Shown: positions 22,302 to 29,830 of the stretch, in pieces | Layout: the number at the start of each line of letters is the position of its first letter | Position numbering within the stretch: position 1 is the stretch's first letter | From: Saccharothrix coeruleofusca | Lineage (GTDB): Bacteria > Actinomycetota > Actinomycetes > Mycobacteriales > Pseudonocardiaceae | Direction: 5' to 3' | Length of the DNA: 38,800 nt | Assembly: GCF_014648515.1 (NCBI RefSeq) | Contig: NZ_BMRG01000004.1 | Location: 482,645-521,444 of the forward strand | Program-made: the position numbers and the translations under genes | The notes under the pieces: generated by a model | Databases searched by the model: none | What the model was told of the DNA's origin: nothing | Seen by the model: only the letters and a program-made list of their open reading frames with translations

Positions 22302-22868
22302 ATGTCCACGAACCGACGCCGCTCCGCATCCGCCACCAGGGCCGCCATCCTCGACGCGGCCCGCGTGCGCTTCGCCGCCGAAGGGCTCGACCGGGTCACC
22401 GTCCGCGACATCGCGGGCGACGTCGGGGTCGACCCGGCCATGGTGATCCGCTACTTCGGCTCGAAGGAGGGCCTGTTCGCCGAGGCCGCGCGGTTCGACC
22501 TGGAACTGCCCGACCTCGGCGACGTGCCGCCGGAGGAGTTCATGGACGTGCTCATGCCGCACTTCTTCAGCGTGTGGGAGAACAACGCGGGCTTCCTGGC
22601 CTTGCTGCGCGCGGCGACCACCGACAAGAAGTCCGCGGCGAAGATGCTGGACCTGTTCACCGAGCAGGTCGCCCCGGCGCTGGCCGCCGCCGCGGTGGAC
22701 CGCGCGCCCGAGCGGGCCGCCCTGCTCGGCTCGCAGATGCTGGGCCTGGTGCTGTCGCGGTACGTGCTGGGAGTGCCCCCACTGGTGGAGATGGACCGCG
22801 AGCGCCTGCGCGACTGGATCGCCCCGGTGCTGCGGCACTACCTCACGGCGGAACCGCCGAGCGCCTGA
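22302..22868 (+). CDS. TetR-family repressor of the adjacent FAD monooxygenase
   Basis: 188 residues from ATG 22302. The N-terminal HTH is typical (RAAILDAARVRFAAEGLDRVTVRDIAGDVGVDPAMVIRYFGSKEGLFAEAA, about 12-62). The C-terminal ligand domain reads FMDVLMPHFFSVWENNAGFLALLRAATTDKKSAAKML and LLGSQMLGLVLSRYVLGVPPLVEMDRERL, as in the many actinobacterial TetR_C-type proteins. Four copies of one palindromic site flank it, two before it and two before the monooxygenase, so it most likely represses itself and the monooxygenase until a ligand, probably the enzyme's substrate, binds. Confidence 0.93.
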   Translation: MSTNRRRSASATRAAILDAARVRFAAEGLDRVTVRDIAGDVGVDPAMVIRYFGSKEGLFAEAARFDLELPDLGDVPPEEFMDVLMPHFFSVWENNAGFLALLRAATTDKKSAAKMLDLFTEQVAPALAAAAVDRAPERAALLGSQMLGLVLSRYVLGVPPLVEMDRERLRDWIAPVLRHYLTAEPPSA

Positions 22869-22928
22869 GTCAACAGCCGTTGACTTGCCCTCCACCCCGG
22901 TCTACCGTCGCGGTCAACAGGCGTTGAC
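22868..22928 (+). promoter_or_regulatory. Monooxygenase promoter with TetR operator sites 3 and 4
   Basis: Site 3 is AGTCAACAGCCGTTGACT (22,868-22,885) and site 4 is GTCAACAGGCGTTGAC (22,913-22,928). TTGACT at the end of site 3 (22,880-22,885) serves as -35 and TACCGT (22,903-22,908) as -10, with the ideal 17-nt spacing. Site 3 therefore covers the -35 and site 4 the start of transcription. Confidence 0.75.
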
Positions 22929-22953
22929 TTACTCGGTGGCACGAGGAGGAGCG

Positions 22954-24567
22954 GTGATCGACACCCGACCTGTCCTGATCGTCGGCGCGGGTCCGACCGG
23001 CCTGACCGCCGCGGTGGAGCTGTCCCGGATGGGCGTCCCGGTCCGCGTGGTGGACCGGGCGCCAGGTCCGGCGACCACGTCCAGGGCGCTGGCCGTGCAC
23101 GCCCGCACCCTGGAACTGCTGGCGCCGCGCGGCGTCGGCGACGAACTGCTCGCCCTGGGCAACCGGGTGCGCGCGACCACCCTGCACGGGCGCGGCGGGC
23201 GGCTGGCGTCGATGCGGCTGGACATGGTCCCCAGCCACTACAACTACATCCTGATGGTGCCCCAGTCCGAGACCGAGCGACTGCTGCGCGAGCGGCTGGC
23301 CCACCAAGGCGGGCACGTCGAGCAGGGCGTGGAGATGGTCGACCTGGCCCAGCCGCCCGACGGCGGGGTGCACGCGGTGCTGCGCCACCCCGACGGGCGC
23401 GAGGAGGCGGTCGAGGCCGCCTTCCTGATCAGCGCCGAGGGCGCGCACAGCACCGCCAGGCGCATCCTGAACCTGCCCTTCGCGGGCCGCGCGCTGGCGC
23501 AGGGCTTCGCGCTGGCCGACCTGCGCGTGGACGCCGACCTGCCGGAGGACGAGCTGTCCATCTTCCTGGCCCCCGACGGCTTCGCGGCCGCGTTCCCGAT
23601 GGGCGGCCACCGCTTCCGCCTCATGGCCGCCGACCCGGCGGACCGCGACAAGGACGCCCCGCCGCCCTCGCTGGCCGAGGTGCAGGCGATCTACGACCAC
23701 GTCAGCCCCGTGCCCGCCACGTTGCGCGATCTGAACTGGAGCTCCCACTTCCGCGTGAACAGCCGCCACCTGTCCACGCTGCGCGTGGGCCGGGTGTTCC
23801 TCGGCGGCGACGCCGCGCACGTGCACAGCCCGGCGGGTGGGCAGGGCATGAACGCGGGCATCCAGGACATGGTCAACCTGTGCTGGAAGCTGGCGGCGGT
23901 GCTGCACGGCCGGGCGACCCCGGCGCTGCTGGACACCTACCAGGCCGAACGCCTGCCCGTCATCGCCGCCCTGGTGCGCGCCACCGAGAGGACCACGCAG
24001 GCGTCCACCTCGCGCAGCCCGCTGCTGTACCAGGTCCTCGCCCACCTGCTGCCACTGACGCTGGGCCGGGAAGCGGTGCAGCGCAAGGCCACCCGCACGC
24101 TCAGCCAGCTCGCCGTGCACCACCGCCGCGGCCCGCTGGCCAGCGACAGCCGCCTCGGCCCGCTGCGGGCGGGTGACCGCGTGCCCGACCTGATGCTGGA
24201 AGGCGGGTCACGCCTGTACGAAGTGCTGGACCTGAACGGGCCCACCCTGTTCGCGGTGGCGCCGCACGGGACGGCACCGGTGTGGCGGGAGGCGCTGCGG
24301 CGGTGGCAGGGGGCGGTCACGGAGCGCCGGTTCTTCGTCCACGCCGACCAGCTCGACGCCGACAAGGAGGTGGCGGACGCGCTGCGCGACCGGGGCGGGC
24401 TGCTGCTGGTGCGCCCCGACGGCCACCTCGCCGCGGCCGCCCCCATCACCGACCCGACCGCGATCGCCGAGTGGCTCACCCGCTGGTTCACCCCGCGCCC
24501 GCCCTCCACCACCACAGCTGTGGTACCGGCGACCTCGGGCGTCGCGTCCGGCGAACCGGACGCCTGA
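22954..24567 (+). CDS. FAD-dependent aromatic monooxygenase (PheA/TfdB, FAD_binding_3 family)
   Basis: 537 residues from GTG 22954 with GAGGAG a few bases upstream. It has the Rossmann dinucleotide motif VLIVGAGPTGLTAAVELSRMG (GxGxxG at 11-16), a central substrate domain, and the second FAD motif GGDAAHVHSPAGGQGMNAGIQDMVNLCWKL (about 284-313). The C-terminal third (about 380-537) is the thioredoxin-like dimer domain of the phenol hydroxylase group. Such enzymes hydroxylate phenols, polyketides or drugs; rifampicin monooxygenases and tetracycline-resistance oxygenases belong here, so both catabolic and resistance roles are possible. The last 25 residues (TTTAVVPATSGVASGEPDA) look disordered. 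Controlled by the upstream TetR. Confidence 0.93.
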   Translation: MIDTRPVLIVGAGPTGLTAAVELSRMGVPVRVVDRAPGPATTSRALAVHARTLELLAPRGVGDELLALGNRVRATTLHGRGGRLASMRLDMVPSHYNYILMVPQSETERLLRERLAHQGGHVEQGVEMVDLAQPPDGGVHAVLRHPDGREEAVEAAFLISAEGAHSTARRILNLPFAGRALAQGFALADLRVDADLPEDELSIFLAPDGFAAAFPMGGHRFRLMAADPADRDKDAPPPSLAEVQAIYDHVSPVPATLRDLNWSSHFRVNSRHLSTLRVGRVFLGGDAAHVHSPAGGQGMNAGIQDMVNLCWKLAAVLHGRATPALLDTYQAERLPVIAALVRATERTTQASTSRSPLLYQVLAHLLPLTLGREAVQRKATRTLSQLAVHHRRGPLASDSRLGPLRAGDRVPDLMLEGGSRLYEVLDLNGPTLFAVAPHGTAPVWREALRRWQGAVTERRFFVHADQLDADKEVADALRDRGGLLLVRPDGHLAAAAPITDPTAIAEWLTRWFTPRPPSTTTAVVPATSGVASGEPDA

Positions 24568-24602
24568 CCGGGGCGCAGCCGACGCGATCCGACCAACCCC
24601 GG

Positions 24603-25820
24603 CTACCGGAAGGGCGCCGCGACCAGGTCGAGCAAGGTCCGGCGATGCGCGGCGAGCCTGCCCGTGCGGTTCACGGTCACCGCGCCGACCAGCTCCCCGC
24701 CTCGGTGGTGCAGGACCTCCGCGCGCCTGCCGCGCGGGTCGAGCTCCAGCACCTGTTGCCCGTCGGCCAGGTGGGGCAGGCCCACCGAGCGGATGCGCAG
24801 GTCGTACTGGTCGGACCAGAACGACGGCACCCGCGGTTCGAGCGGGCCGGGGCCGTGCAGCAGGGTGGCCGCCGCGGTGCGGGCCTGCTCCGCCGCGCTC
24901 GTCCAGTGCCCCTGGTTGACCAGTGCGCCCCCGGCCAGCGGCTCGGGGACGCGGCAGACGTCGCCCGCGGCGACCACGTCCGGCAGGAACCGACCACGGG
25001 TGGTGCGCACGCGCCCGAACCGGTCGCAGGCGACACCGCCCACGACGTCCAGCCCCGATCCGCGCAACCAGCCGGTGTTGGGGACCGCGCCCAGTGCCAG
25101 CACCACCGCTGCGCCGGTCACGCGGTCGCCGTCGGAGAGCACCGCGCGGACCCCTCCACCCGCACCGGCGAGTTCCACCACGGTCGTCGACAGGCGCAGG
25201 TCCACGCCGTGCTCCCGGTGCGCCTGCGCCACGAATCCGCCCACGACCGACCCGAGCGCCCGCTCCAGCGGTTGCGCGGCGGGATCGACCAGGGTCACCG
25301 CGACGCCCGCGCTCCGGGCGACGGCGGCGACCTCGCTGCCGAGGAAGCCCGCACCCACCACGACGAGCCTCCGACCGCCTTCGCGGGCGGCGCGCAGCGC
25401 CGAACGCAGGGCCAAGGCGTCGTCGAGCCCTCGGACGGTGAGGACGCCCCGGTCCGGGGCGGTGCCGGGGCCGGTCCACCCGCGCGCGGCGGCGCCGGTG
25501 GCGATCACCAGACCGTCGTAGGGCAGGGTCGTCCCGTCCGCGGTCTCGACAACGCGCCCGCGCGGGTCCAAGCGCGCCGCCGGGCAGCCGAGGCGCCAAT
25601 CGACGTCGAGGTCGGCGGCCACCGGGAAGGCCACCCCGCCGGCCGGAACGGCTCCCGCCAGCAGCGCCTTGGACAGCGGCGGGCGGTCGTAGGGCATGTG
25701 CGGCTCGTCCCCCACCACGACGAGCGTCCCGCCGAACCCCAGCTCGCGCAGGGACTCGGCGGCCCGCAGGCCCGCCAGCGAAGCGCCGACCACGACGACG
25801 CGCCTCGGCGGCGTCCTCAT
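24603..25820 (-). CDS. FAD/NAD(P)-dependent ferredoxin reductase
   Basis: 405 residues from ATG 25820, which overlaps a TGA (ATGA) ending a ferredoxin fragment. It is of the class that feeds electrons to P450 or dioxygenase ferredoxins: FAD motif VVVVGASLAGLRAAESLRELG, YDRPPLSK, GLVIATGAAAR, NAD(P) motif LVVVGAGFLGSEVAAVARSAG, ALGAVPNTGWL and the second FAD motif DVVAAGDVCRV. The C-terminal reductase domain (PSFWSDQYDLRIRSVGLPH) has the usual W-S-D-Q signature. All catalytic blocks are intact. The original partner ferredoxin is destroyed, so it must use another one, perhaps for the P450 at 30.2 kb; no other ferredoxin is seen in this window. Confidence 0.92.
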   Translation of the reverse strand: MRTPPRRVVVVGASLAGLRAAESLRELGFGGTLVVVGDEPHMPYDRPPLSKALLAGAVPAGGVAFPVAADLDVDWRLGCPAARLDPRGRVVETADGTTLPYDGLVIATGAAARGWTGPGTAPDRGVLTVRGLDDALALRSALRAAREGGRRLVVVGAGFLGSEVAAVARSAGVAVTLVDPAAQPLERALGSVVGGFVAQAHREHGVDLRLSTTVVELAGAGGGVRAVLSDGDRVTGAAVVLALGAVPNTGWLRGSGLDVVGGVACDRFGRVRTTRGRFLPDVVAAGDVCRVPEPLAGGALVNQGHWTSAAEQARTAAATLLHGPGPLEPRVPSFWSDQYDLRIRSVGLPHLADGQQVLELDPRGRRAEVLHHRGGELVGAVTVNRTGRLAAHRRTLLDLVAAPFR

Positions 25821-25923
25821 CCCGCCTCTCCCACCAGGGCGATCGCGCGCACCGGGCACGCCCCGGCGGCCCGGACGACGTCCTCACGGAGCCCTGCGGC
25901 CGGTTCGGCCTCGGGTGGGACGG
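25817..25923 (-). pseudogene. C-terminal remnant of a P450-type ferredoxin
   Basis: The frame ending at 25817 reads LREDVVRAAGACPVRAIALVGEAG, the conserved end of small [3Fe-4S]/[4Fe-4S] ferredoxins, with the last Cys ligand (C-P-x-x-A-I). Its TGA overlaps the reductase ATG, the coupling expected for a real ferredoxin-reductase pair. The N-terminal half, with the other Cys ligands, is missing; the region upstream is the end of the PNPOx-like gene in a different frame, and no start codon is available. A deletion joined the two genes. Confidence 0.7.
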
Positions 25924-26829
25924 TCAGGGGTTGAAGCGGGAGTACGCGGGGGCGCTCCAGCGCAGCGGGCTGAGCGCGGGCACCTCCACCACCCCGGCGA
26001 TGTCGAACCGGACGACGCGCTGGGCTCCCCGGTGGCGGGCGGCGCCGCGCGCGGACCAGTCGACCGCGGCGGTTCCGGTCAGGTGCAACGAGGTCCCGGT
26101 CTCCCAGTCGGGGAAGAGCAGCCCCGCGTCCGGGCGCAGTTCGAGGTTGCCGAGGGTGAGGAACATGGCGTTGCCCGTGTAGTCGGGCCACTCCAACCGG
26201 TCCTCGGACAGCACGTGGACGAAGCCGGGGTTCCCGCCCCGGTGCGAGGTGTCGACCTTGCCCTCGTCCGAGGCGGTGGTGACGAAGAACGTGTCCGCGG
26301 TGGTGACGCGGTGCCGCTGCTCGTCGCTGAGCACCGACGCGGACCTGCCCGCACCGGGCACCACGTCGGCCCTCGGCGTGGGTTCCCGCTTCTGGATGTA
26401 CTTGGGGCAGTTGGCGAAGACCTGCTCGACCTCGACGACCAGGCCGCCGTCGCGCGGGCGGGCCACGCCGTTGATCCGCATCCGCCGCCGGGTGCCGGGT
26501 TCGACGGCGATCACGCCGACCTCGACCCGCCGCGACAGCGCCTCGGCCAGCGGATCGGCCTCGGCGGGCGCTGCCGCGACGGTGAGCGTGCGACTGTCGG
26601 GTGCCCGGAGGAACCCCGGTTCGCCGGTGAGCATCGTCGTCCACAGCCGACCGCCGCCGTCGTCGGCGCCCAGGAAGACGACGTGCTGACCGGCCAGGAA
26701 CCCGGCGGCGACCTCGGGGATCGTCGAGCGGATGCCGTTGAGCCCGAACGCGGCCTGGTCGAGCAGACCGGCGCGCGCTTGGACCGCTCGCTCCCCGCGG
26801 TGGTAGGAGGGGTGGCGTTGGCTGGTCAT
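25924..26829 (-). CDS. Pyridoxamine 5'-phosphate oxidase-like flavin-binding protein
   Basis: 301 residues from ATG 26829. Family markers of the larger PNPOx-like group: SYHRGERAVQARAG at the start, HVVFLGADDGGGRLWTTMLTGEPGF (first beta-barrel strands), RRRMRINGVARP, the strongly conserved EQVFANCPKYIQKRE (about 135-149), then DTFFVTTASDEGKVDTSHRGGNPGFV and DYTGNAMFLTLGNLEL. These proteins form two split-barrel domains that bind FMN or F420-like flavins; the reaction is unknown. The gene starts 3 bp after the stop of the VOC gene, so the two are co-translated. Its 3' end borders the deletion that removed the ferredoxin. Confidence 0.88.
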   Translation of the reverse strand: MTSQRHPSYHRGERAVQARAGLLDQAAFGLNGIRSTIPEVAAGFLAGQHVVFLGADDGGGRLWTTMLTGEPGFLRAPDSRTLTVAAAPAEADPLAEALSRRVEVGVIAVEPGTRRRMRINGVARPRDGGLVVEVEQVFANCPKYIQKREPTPRADVVPGAGRSASVLSDEQRHRVTTADTFFVTTASDEGKVDTSHRGGNPGFVHVLSEDRLEWPDYTGNAMFLTLGNLELRPDAGLLFPDWETGTSLHLTGTAAVDWSARGAARHRGAQRVVRFDIAGVVEVPALSPLRWSAPAYSRFNP

Positions 26830-26832
26830 GGC

Positions 26833-27285
26833 TTAGAAGAAGCCGCAGGTGGGAGCACCGGCCGTCGGCGCGGCGGAGCCGCCCGCGCCCGAGGGCGCGT
26901 AGATCTCCAGGCGGATGCCGTCGGGATCGGTGAAGAAGATGCCGCCGGAGTCCGCGCCCTCGCCGTGCGGCACCACGCCGTCGTAGGCGAAGGTCGTCGA
27001 CAGCTCGCGCAGGACCGCCTCGGCGGCGCGGACCTCGTCGACCGACTCCACCTGGAAGGACAGGTGGTGCAGACCCGGCAGAGCCGTCGGGAAAGCGCCG
27101 TCGCTCTGCTGCCACAGCGTCAACAGCAACTGCCCGTCCCGCCCCAGGAAGACGAACCGCCGACCCGGCCCGGCGCCGTCGCTGAGCACTTCGAAGCCGA
27201 AAACCCGCTGGTAGAAGTCCCGCGAGCGGTCGACATCGGTGACGTTCAACCCGATGTGCCCGGTCTTCAGGCCGGTGAGTGCCAT
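26833..27285 (-). CDS. VOC-superfamily (glyoxalase/dioxygenase fold) protein
   Basis: 150 residues from ATG 27285. Two betaalphabetabetabeta modules are visible: LKTGHIGLNVTDVDRSRDFYQRVFGFEVLSD (about 6-36) and GLHHLSFQVESVDEVRAAEAVL...GIFFTDPDGIRLEIYAPSG (about 71-132). Likely metal ligands are His10, the His of LHHLSF and Glu of RLEIY, the standard 2-His-Glu set, so the site looks complete. The tail ends GAPTCGFF. Relatives are glyoxalases, extradiol dioxygenases or antibiotic-binding proteins. Co-transcribed with the PNPOx-like gene and divergent from the CGNR regulator. Confidence 0.9.
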   Translation of the reverse strand: MALTGLKTGHIGLNVTDVDRSRDFYQRVFGFEVLSDGAGPGRRFVFLGRDGQLLLTLWQQSDGAFPTALPGLHHLSFQVESVDEVRAAEAVLRELSTTFAYDGVVPHGEGADSGGIFFTDPDGIRLEIYAPSGAGGSAAPTAGAPTCGFF

Positions 27286-27307
27286 GCCGTTCCTCCCTGA
27301 TCATCTT

Positions 27308-27381
27308 TAACCGTTGATCGAACGGTAGCCGGTTAGAAGGAGGTGCGTCAACCCGGCAAAGCTGGGTACAACGGTTAGAAG
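27308..27381. promoter_or_regulatory. Shared intergenic region with repeated CGGTTAGAAG sites
   Basis: CGGTTAGAAG occurs in direct orientation at 27,330-27,339 and 27,372-27,381, 42 bp apart (four helical turns). CCGTT-GATCG-AACGG (27,311-27,325) is an inverted repeat, and TAACCG (27,308-27,313) is the reverse half of the same core. The sites lie between the divergent VOC and CGNR genes and could be operators of the CGNR protein. Confidence 0.5.
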
Positions 27382-27417
27382 TAGGTTGGTCCGCGCACCG
27401 GCTGCCCAGGAGGTCCC

Positions 27418-27954
27418 ATGACCGCAGACCCCAGGCCACTGATCGGCGAGCCGCTCGCCCTGGACCTGCTCAACACGCGCTGGATCGCGGGCGGCGCCCA
27501 CGACCTGCTGGAAACCGCGGACGGACTGCGGACCTGGCTGCGCAGCGCCGGCCTGGCCGAGCGCTGCCGCGCCGACGAGGCGACGCTCACCGCGGTCCTG
27601 CGCACCCGCGACGCCCTCGCCGCCGCGATCGACCCGCCGCACAGCACCGCGGCGCTGGACGAGGTGCTCGGCCACGGGCGGATCCGCCTGCGGGTGGTGG
27701 ACCGCCGCCCGGTGGAGGAGGTCGAGGTGGACGACCCGGCGTGGCTGCCGGGGTGGCTGGCCGCCCGCGATTACGTCGACCTGCTGCGGCGAGCGGCCGA
27801 CCGCGTCAGGGCCTGCGCCAACCCGGCCTGCGTGCTGCACTTCTTCGACGTGTCGAAGAACGGCAGCCGCCGGTGGTGCTCCATGGCGGGGTGCGGCAAC
27901 CGGGCGAAGGCGAACCGCCACTACGCCCGGCACCGCGACGACCCGACCCGCTGA
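27418..27954 (+). CDS. CGNR zinc-finger (ABATE-domain) transcriptional regulator
   Basis: 178 residues from ATG 27418, with AGGAGG 5 nt upstream. The N-terminal ABATE domain is typical (GEPLALDLLNTRWIAGGAHDLLETADGLRTWLRSAGL, about 10-46; LRTRDALAAAIDPPH). The C-terminal zinc finger is complete: CANPACVLHFFDVSKNGSRRWCSMAGCGNRAKANRHYAR (about 135-174), with four Cys and the CGNR signature. Such proteins are taken to be stress- or ligand-responsive regulators. It is divergent from the VOC/PNPOx operon, which it probably controls, to judge by the repeated sites between them. Confidence 0.92.
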   Translation: MTADPRPLIGEPLALDLLNTRWIAGGAHDLLETADGLRTWLRSAGLAERCRADEATLTAVLRTRDALAAAIDPPHSTAALDEVLGHGRIRLRVVDRRPVEEVEVDDPAWLPGWLAARDYVDLLRRAADRVRACANPACVLHFFDVSKNGSRRWCSMAGCGNRAKANRHYARHRDDPTR

Positions 27955-27976
27955 CCGGACCGGGCGACGACGAGGA

Positions 27977-28004
27977 GGGCCCGACGCGCGTGCGCGTCGG
28001 GCCC
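27977..28004 (+). terminator. Terminator after the CGNR gene
   Basis: Perfect 12-bp stem GGGCCCGACGCG / CGCGTCGGGCCC with a 4-nt loop, 23 bp after the stop codon. Confidence 0.8.
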
Positions 28005-28107
28005 CGTTGACGGCGGGAATCCCCTTGCCCGCCCTCGTCGTCCGGGATCAGCGCGTGGTTGTGCGGTGTTCGGCGTGCACGGTCACCTGTGAGGTGTCCT
28101 GGGCTGC

Positions 28108-28140
28108 GTTGTGCCTCGGGGAGTCGAACCCCTCGCGCTG
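28108..28140 (-). other. tRNA T-arm-like remnant in a gene-free stretch
   Basis: On the minus strand GGGGTTCGACTCCCCGAGGCAC resembles the T-arm and 3' acceptor strand of a tRNA. No D-arm, anticodon arm or matching 5' acceptor strand is found upstream, so it is not a gene. Such 3' tRNA fragments can be attachment-site scars. The rest of 28,005-28,233 holds nothing I can call. Confidence 0.3.
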
Positions 28141-28233
28141 CCCTCCGCGCGCCGGAGAAAGTGGCCGGATGAACCGCCGGACCGCGGTGTGCGCTCGCTT
28201 CCCGGACGACTACCCGCGCCCGCCGTCCCTCGC

Positions 28234-28701
28234 TCAGTCCAGCAGGTCCACCTGCCAGTTCGCCTGCTGGATGTCGGTGTCGACCTCGCGGATGTCCCGC
28301 GCCAGCCGGTCGGCGTCCGCGCGCAGCCGCGCCACCGGCAGCGCGGAGACGTACAGCAGTTCCGAGCGGAGCTGGCGGGCCATGCCCGGCTGGTTGCGGC
28401 CCGTGGCGGCGTCCGCGGCGGCGGTGAGCAGGCCGTGGCGCAGGCGCAGCGCGTCACGGCGGGCCAGCGCGTCGCTGATGGTGCCGTCGCGCAGCGGCGT
28501 CGCGGCGTTGGTGCGGTTGATCCGGCGGATCAGCGACTCCAGTTCGTCGGACGCCTCCAGCGCCTGCGCCAGCAGGGCCTCGGCGTCCTCGGCGGGCGTC
28601 TCGCCCTCCTGGTAGCGCGCGTTGCCCGCCACTCGCGCGCGCAACTGCTCGACCCGTCGCGCGACGTCGGCGCGCAGCGCGAGCGCCTCACCCAGCTTCA
28701 T
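28234..28701 (-). CDS. DIP1984 family protein
   Basis: 155 residues from ATG 28701, with AGAGG 5 nt upstream. It is almost wholly helical and predicted coiled-coil: MKLGEALALRADVARRVEQLRARVAGNARYQEGETPAED, ESLIRRINRTNAATPL, SDALARRDALRLRHGLLTAAADAATG, and RLARDIREVDTDIQQANWQVDLLD. These blocks (LGEAL, RINRTN, R-D, QANW-DL) are the hallmarks of the DIP1984/septicolysin-like family, widespread in bacteria and without known function. Monocistronic. Confidence 0.85.
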   Translation of the reverse strand: MKLGEALALRADVARRVEQLRARVAGNARYQEGETPAEDAEALLAQALEASDELESLIRRINRTNAATPLRDGTISDALARRDALRLRHGLLTAAADAATGRNQPGMARQLRSELLYVSALPVARLRADADRLARDIREVDTDIQQANWQVDLLD

Positions 28702-28781
28702 CCGCACCTCTCCCGTGGCAGTGGGCGGAAGTATGCCACGCCGTCGACCAGGCCCTTCGGCATTCAGGTATCAGTGCGGTA

Positions 28782-29753
28782 TCAGTGCCCCGTACCCGCT
28801 TCGGGGTGGGTGTGCACGGTGACCGCCACCAACCGGGGCACCGCGCGCACCATGTTCCGCTCCACGTCGTGCGCGATGCGGTGGGCGCGCTCCACGTCCA
28901 ACCGCCCGTCGACCGCGATGACCAGCTCCGCGCGCAGGCTGTGCCCGATCCAGCGCATCCGCAGCTCCTCGGCTCGCGCCACGCCGTCCACCGCCGCGGC
29001 CGCCCGCTCGGCCAGCTCCACGGTGGCCGGGTCCACCGCGTCCATCAGCCTGCCGAGCACCTCGGTCGCCGCGTCGCGCAGCACGACCAGGATCGCCACC
29101 GTCATGCCGAGCCCCACCAGCGGATCGGCGACCGGGAAGCCCAGCGCGACGCCCGCCGCGCCCAGCACCACCGCCAGCGAGGTGAAGCCGTCGGCGCGGG
29201 CGTGCAGGCCATCGGCCACCAGCGCCGCCGAGCCGATCCTGCGGCCCACCGACACCCGGTAGCGGGCGACCAGCTCGTTGCCCGCGAAGCCGATGGCGCC
29301 CGCCAGCGCCAGCACCCCCAGGTGGCGCACCGGTTCGGGGTCCAGCAGCCGCTGCACCGACTGGTAGCCGGTGAGCGCGGCCGAGGCGGCGATGAGCAGC
29401 ACCACGACCACGCCCGCCAAATCCTCCGCGCGGCCGAGGCCGTAGGTGAACCGGCGGGTGGCGGCCCGCCTGCCCAGCACGAAGGCGATGCCCAGCGGCA
29501 CGGCGGTCAGCGCGTCGGCGGCGTTGTGCACGGTGTCGCCCAGCAATGCCACCGAACCGGTGACCAGCACCAGGGCGGCCTGGGCCAGCGCGGTGAGAAG
29601 CAGCGCGACGAACGACACCACCAGCGCCCTGATGCCCTGGCGACTGGTCTCCAGAGCCGGGTCGAGCCGGTCGGCGGTGGTGTGGCGGTGCGGCACGCCC
29701 CACCACGACCGCCCGTGCCCGTGTCCGTGCCCGTGTCCGTGCTCTCCGGTCAC
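28782..29753 (-). CDS. Cation diffusion facilitator (CDF) metal exporter
   Basis: 323 residues from GTG 29753, with GGAGGCGGAG upstream. The His-rich N-terminus (GEHGHGHGHGHGRSWWGVPHRH) is a metal-binding tail. Six membrane helices follow. The transport-site motifs are intact: GDTVHNAADAL in helix 2 (HxxxD) and DGLHARADGFTS in helix 5 (DxxxHxxxD form). The cytoplasmic domain (about 240-323) ends AVTVHTHPEAGTGH. HxxxD in helix 2 favours zinc as substrate. Together with the divergent ArsR sensor this is a zinc-type efflux pair. Confidence 0.94.
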   Translation of the reverse strand: MTGEHGHGHGHGHGRSWWGVPHRHTTADRLDPALETSRQGIRALVVSFVALLLTALAQAALVLVTGSVALLGDTVHNAADALTAVPLGIAFVLGRRAATRRFTYGLGRAEDLAGVVVVLLIAASAALTGYQSVQRLLDPEPVRHLGVLALAGAIGFAGNELVARYRVSVGRRIGSAALVADGLHARADGFTSLAVVLGAAGVALGFPVADPLVGLGMTVAILVVLRDAATEVLGRLMDAVDPATVELAERAAAAVDGVARAEELRMRWIGHSLRAELVIAVDGRLDVERAHRIAHDVERNMVRAVPRLVAVTVHTHPEAGTGH

Positions 29754-29787
29754 CGCTCCGCCTCCCGCTCGACTCCGCAACCTCTAT

Positions 29788-29830
29788 ATCTGCGCATACT
29801 CGCAGATACGCAGTCAACTAGGCTCACCCC
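29788..29830. promoter_or_regulatory. ArsR operator and leaderless ArsR promoter
   Basis: ATCTGCG-N6-CGCAGAT (29,788-29,807) is an inverted repeat between the divergent CDF and ArsR genes. TAGGCT (29,819-29,824) is a TAnnnT -10 exactly 6 nt before GTG 29831, so the ArsR mRNA is probably leaderless. The operator lies between the -35 and -10 positions. Confidence 0.65.

Noticed and set aside
20129-22868. MFS exporter and TetR as a regulator-exporter pair
   Set aside because: They are separated by 700 bp of relics, and the operator copies lie at the TetR and monooxygenase promoters, none next to the MFS start.
28083-28230. Possible tRNA gene on the minus strand
   Set aside because: Only a T-arm-like sequence and 3' acceptor strand can be found; no D-arm, anticodon stem or pairing 5' acceptor strand.
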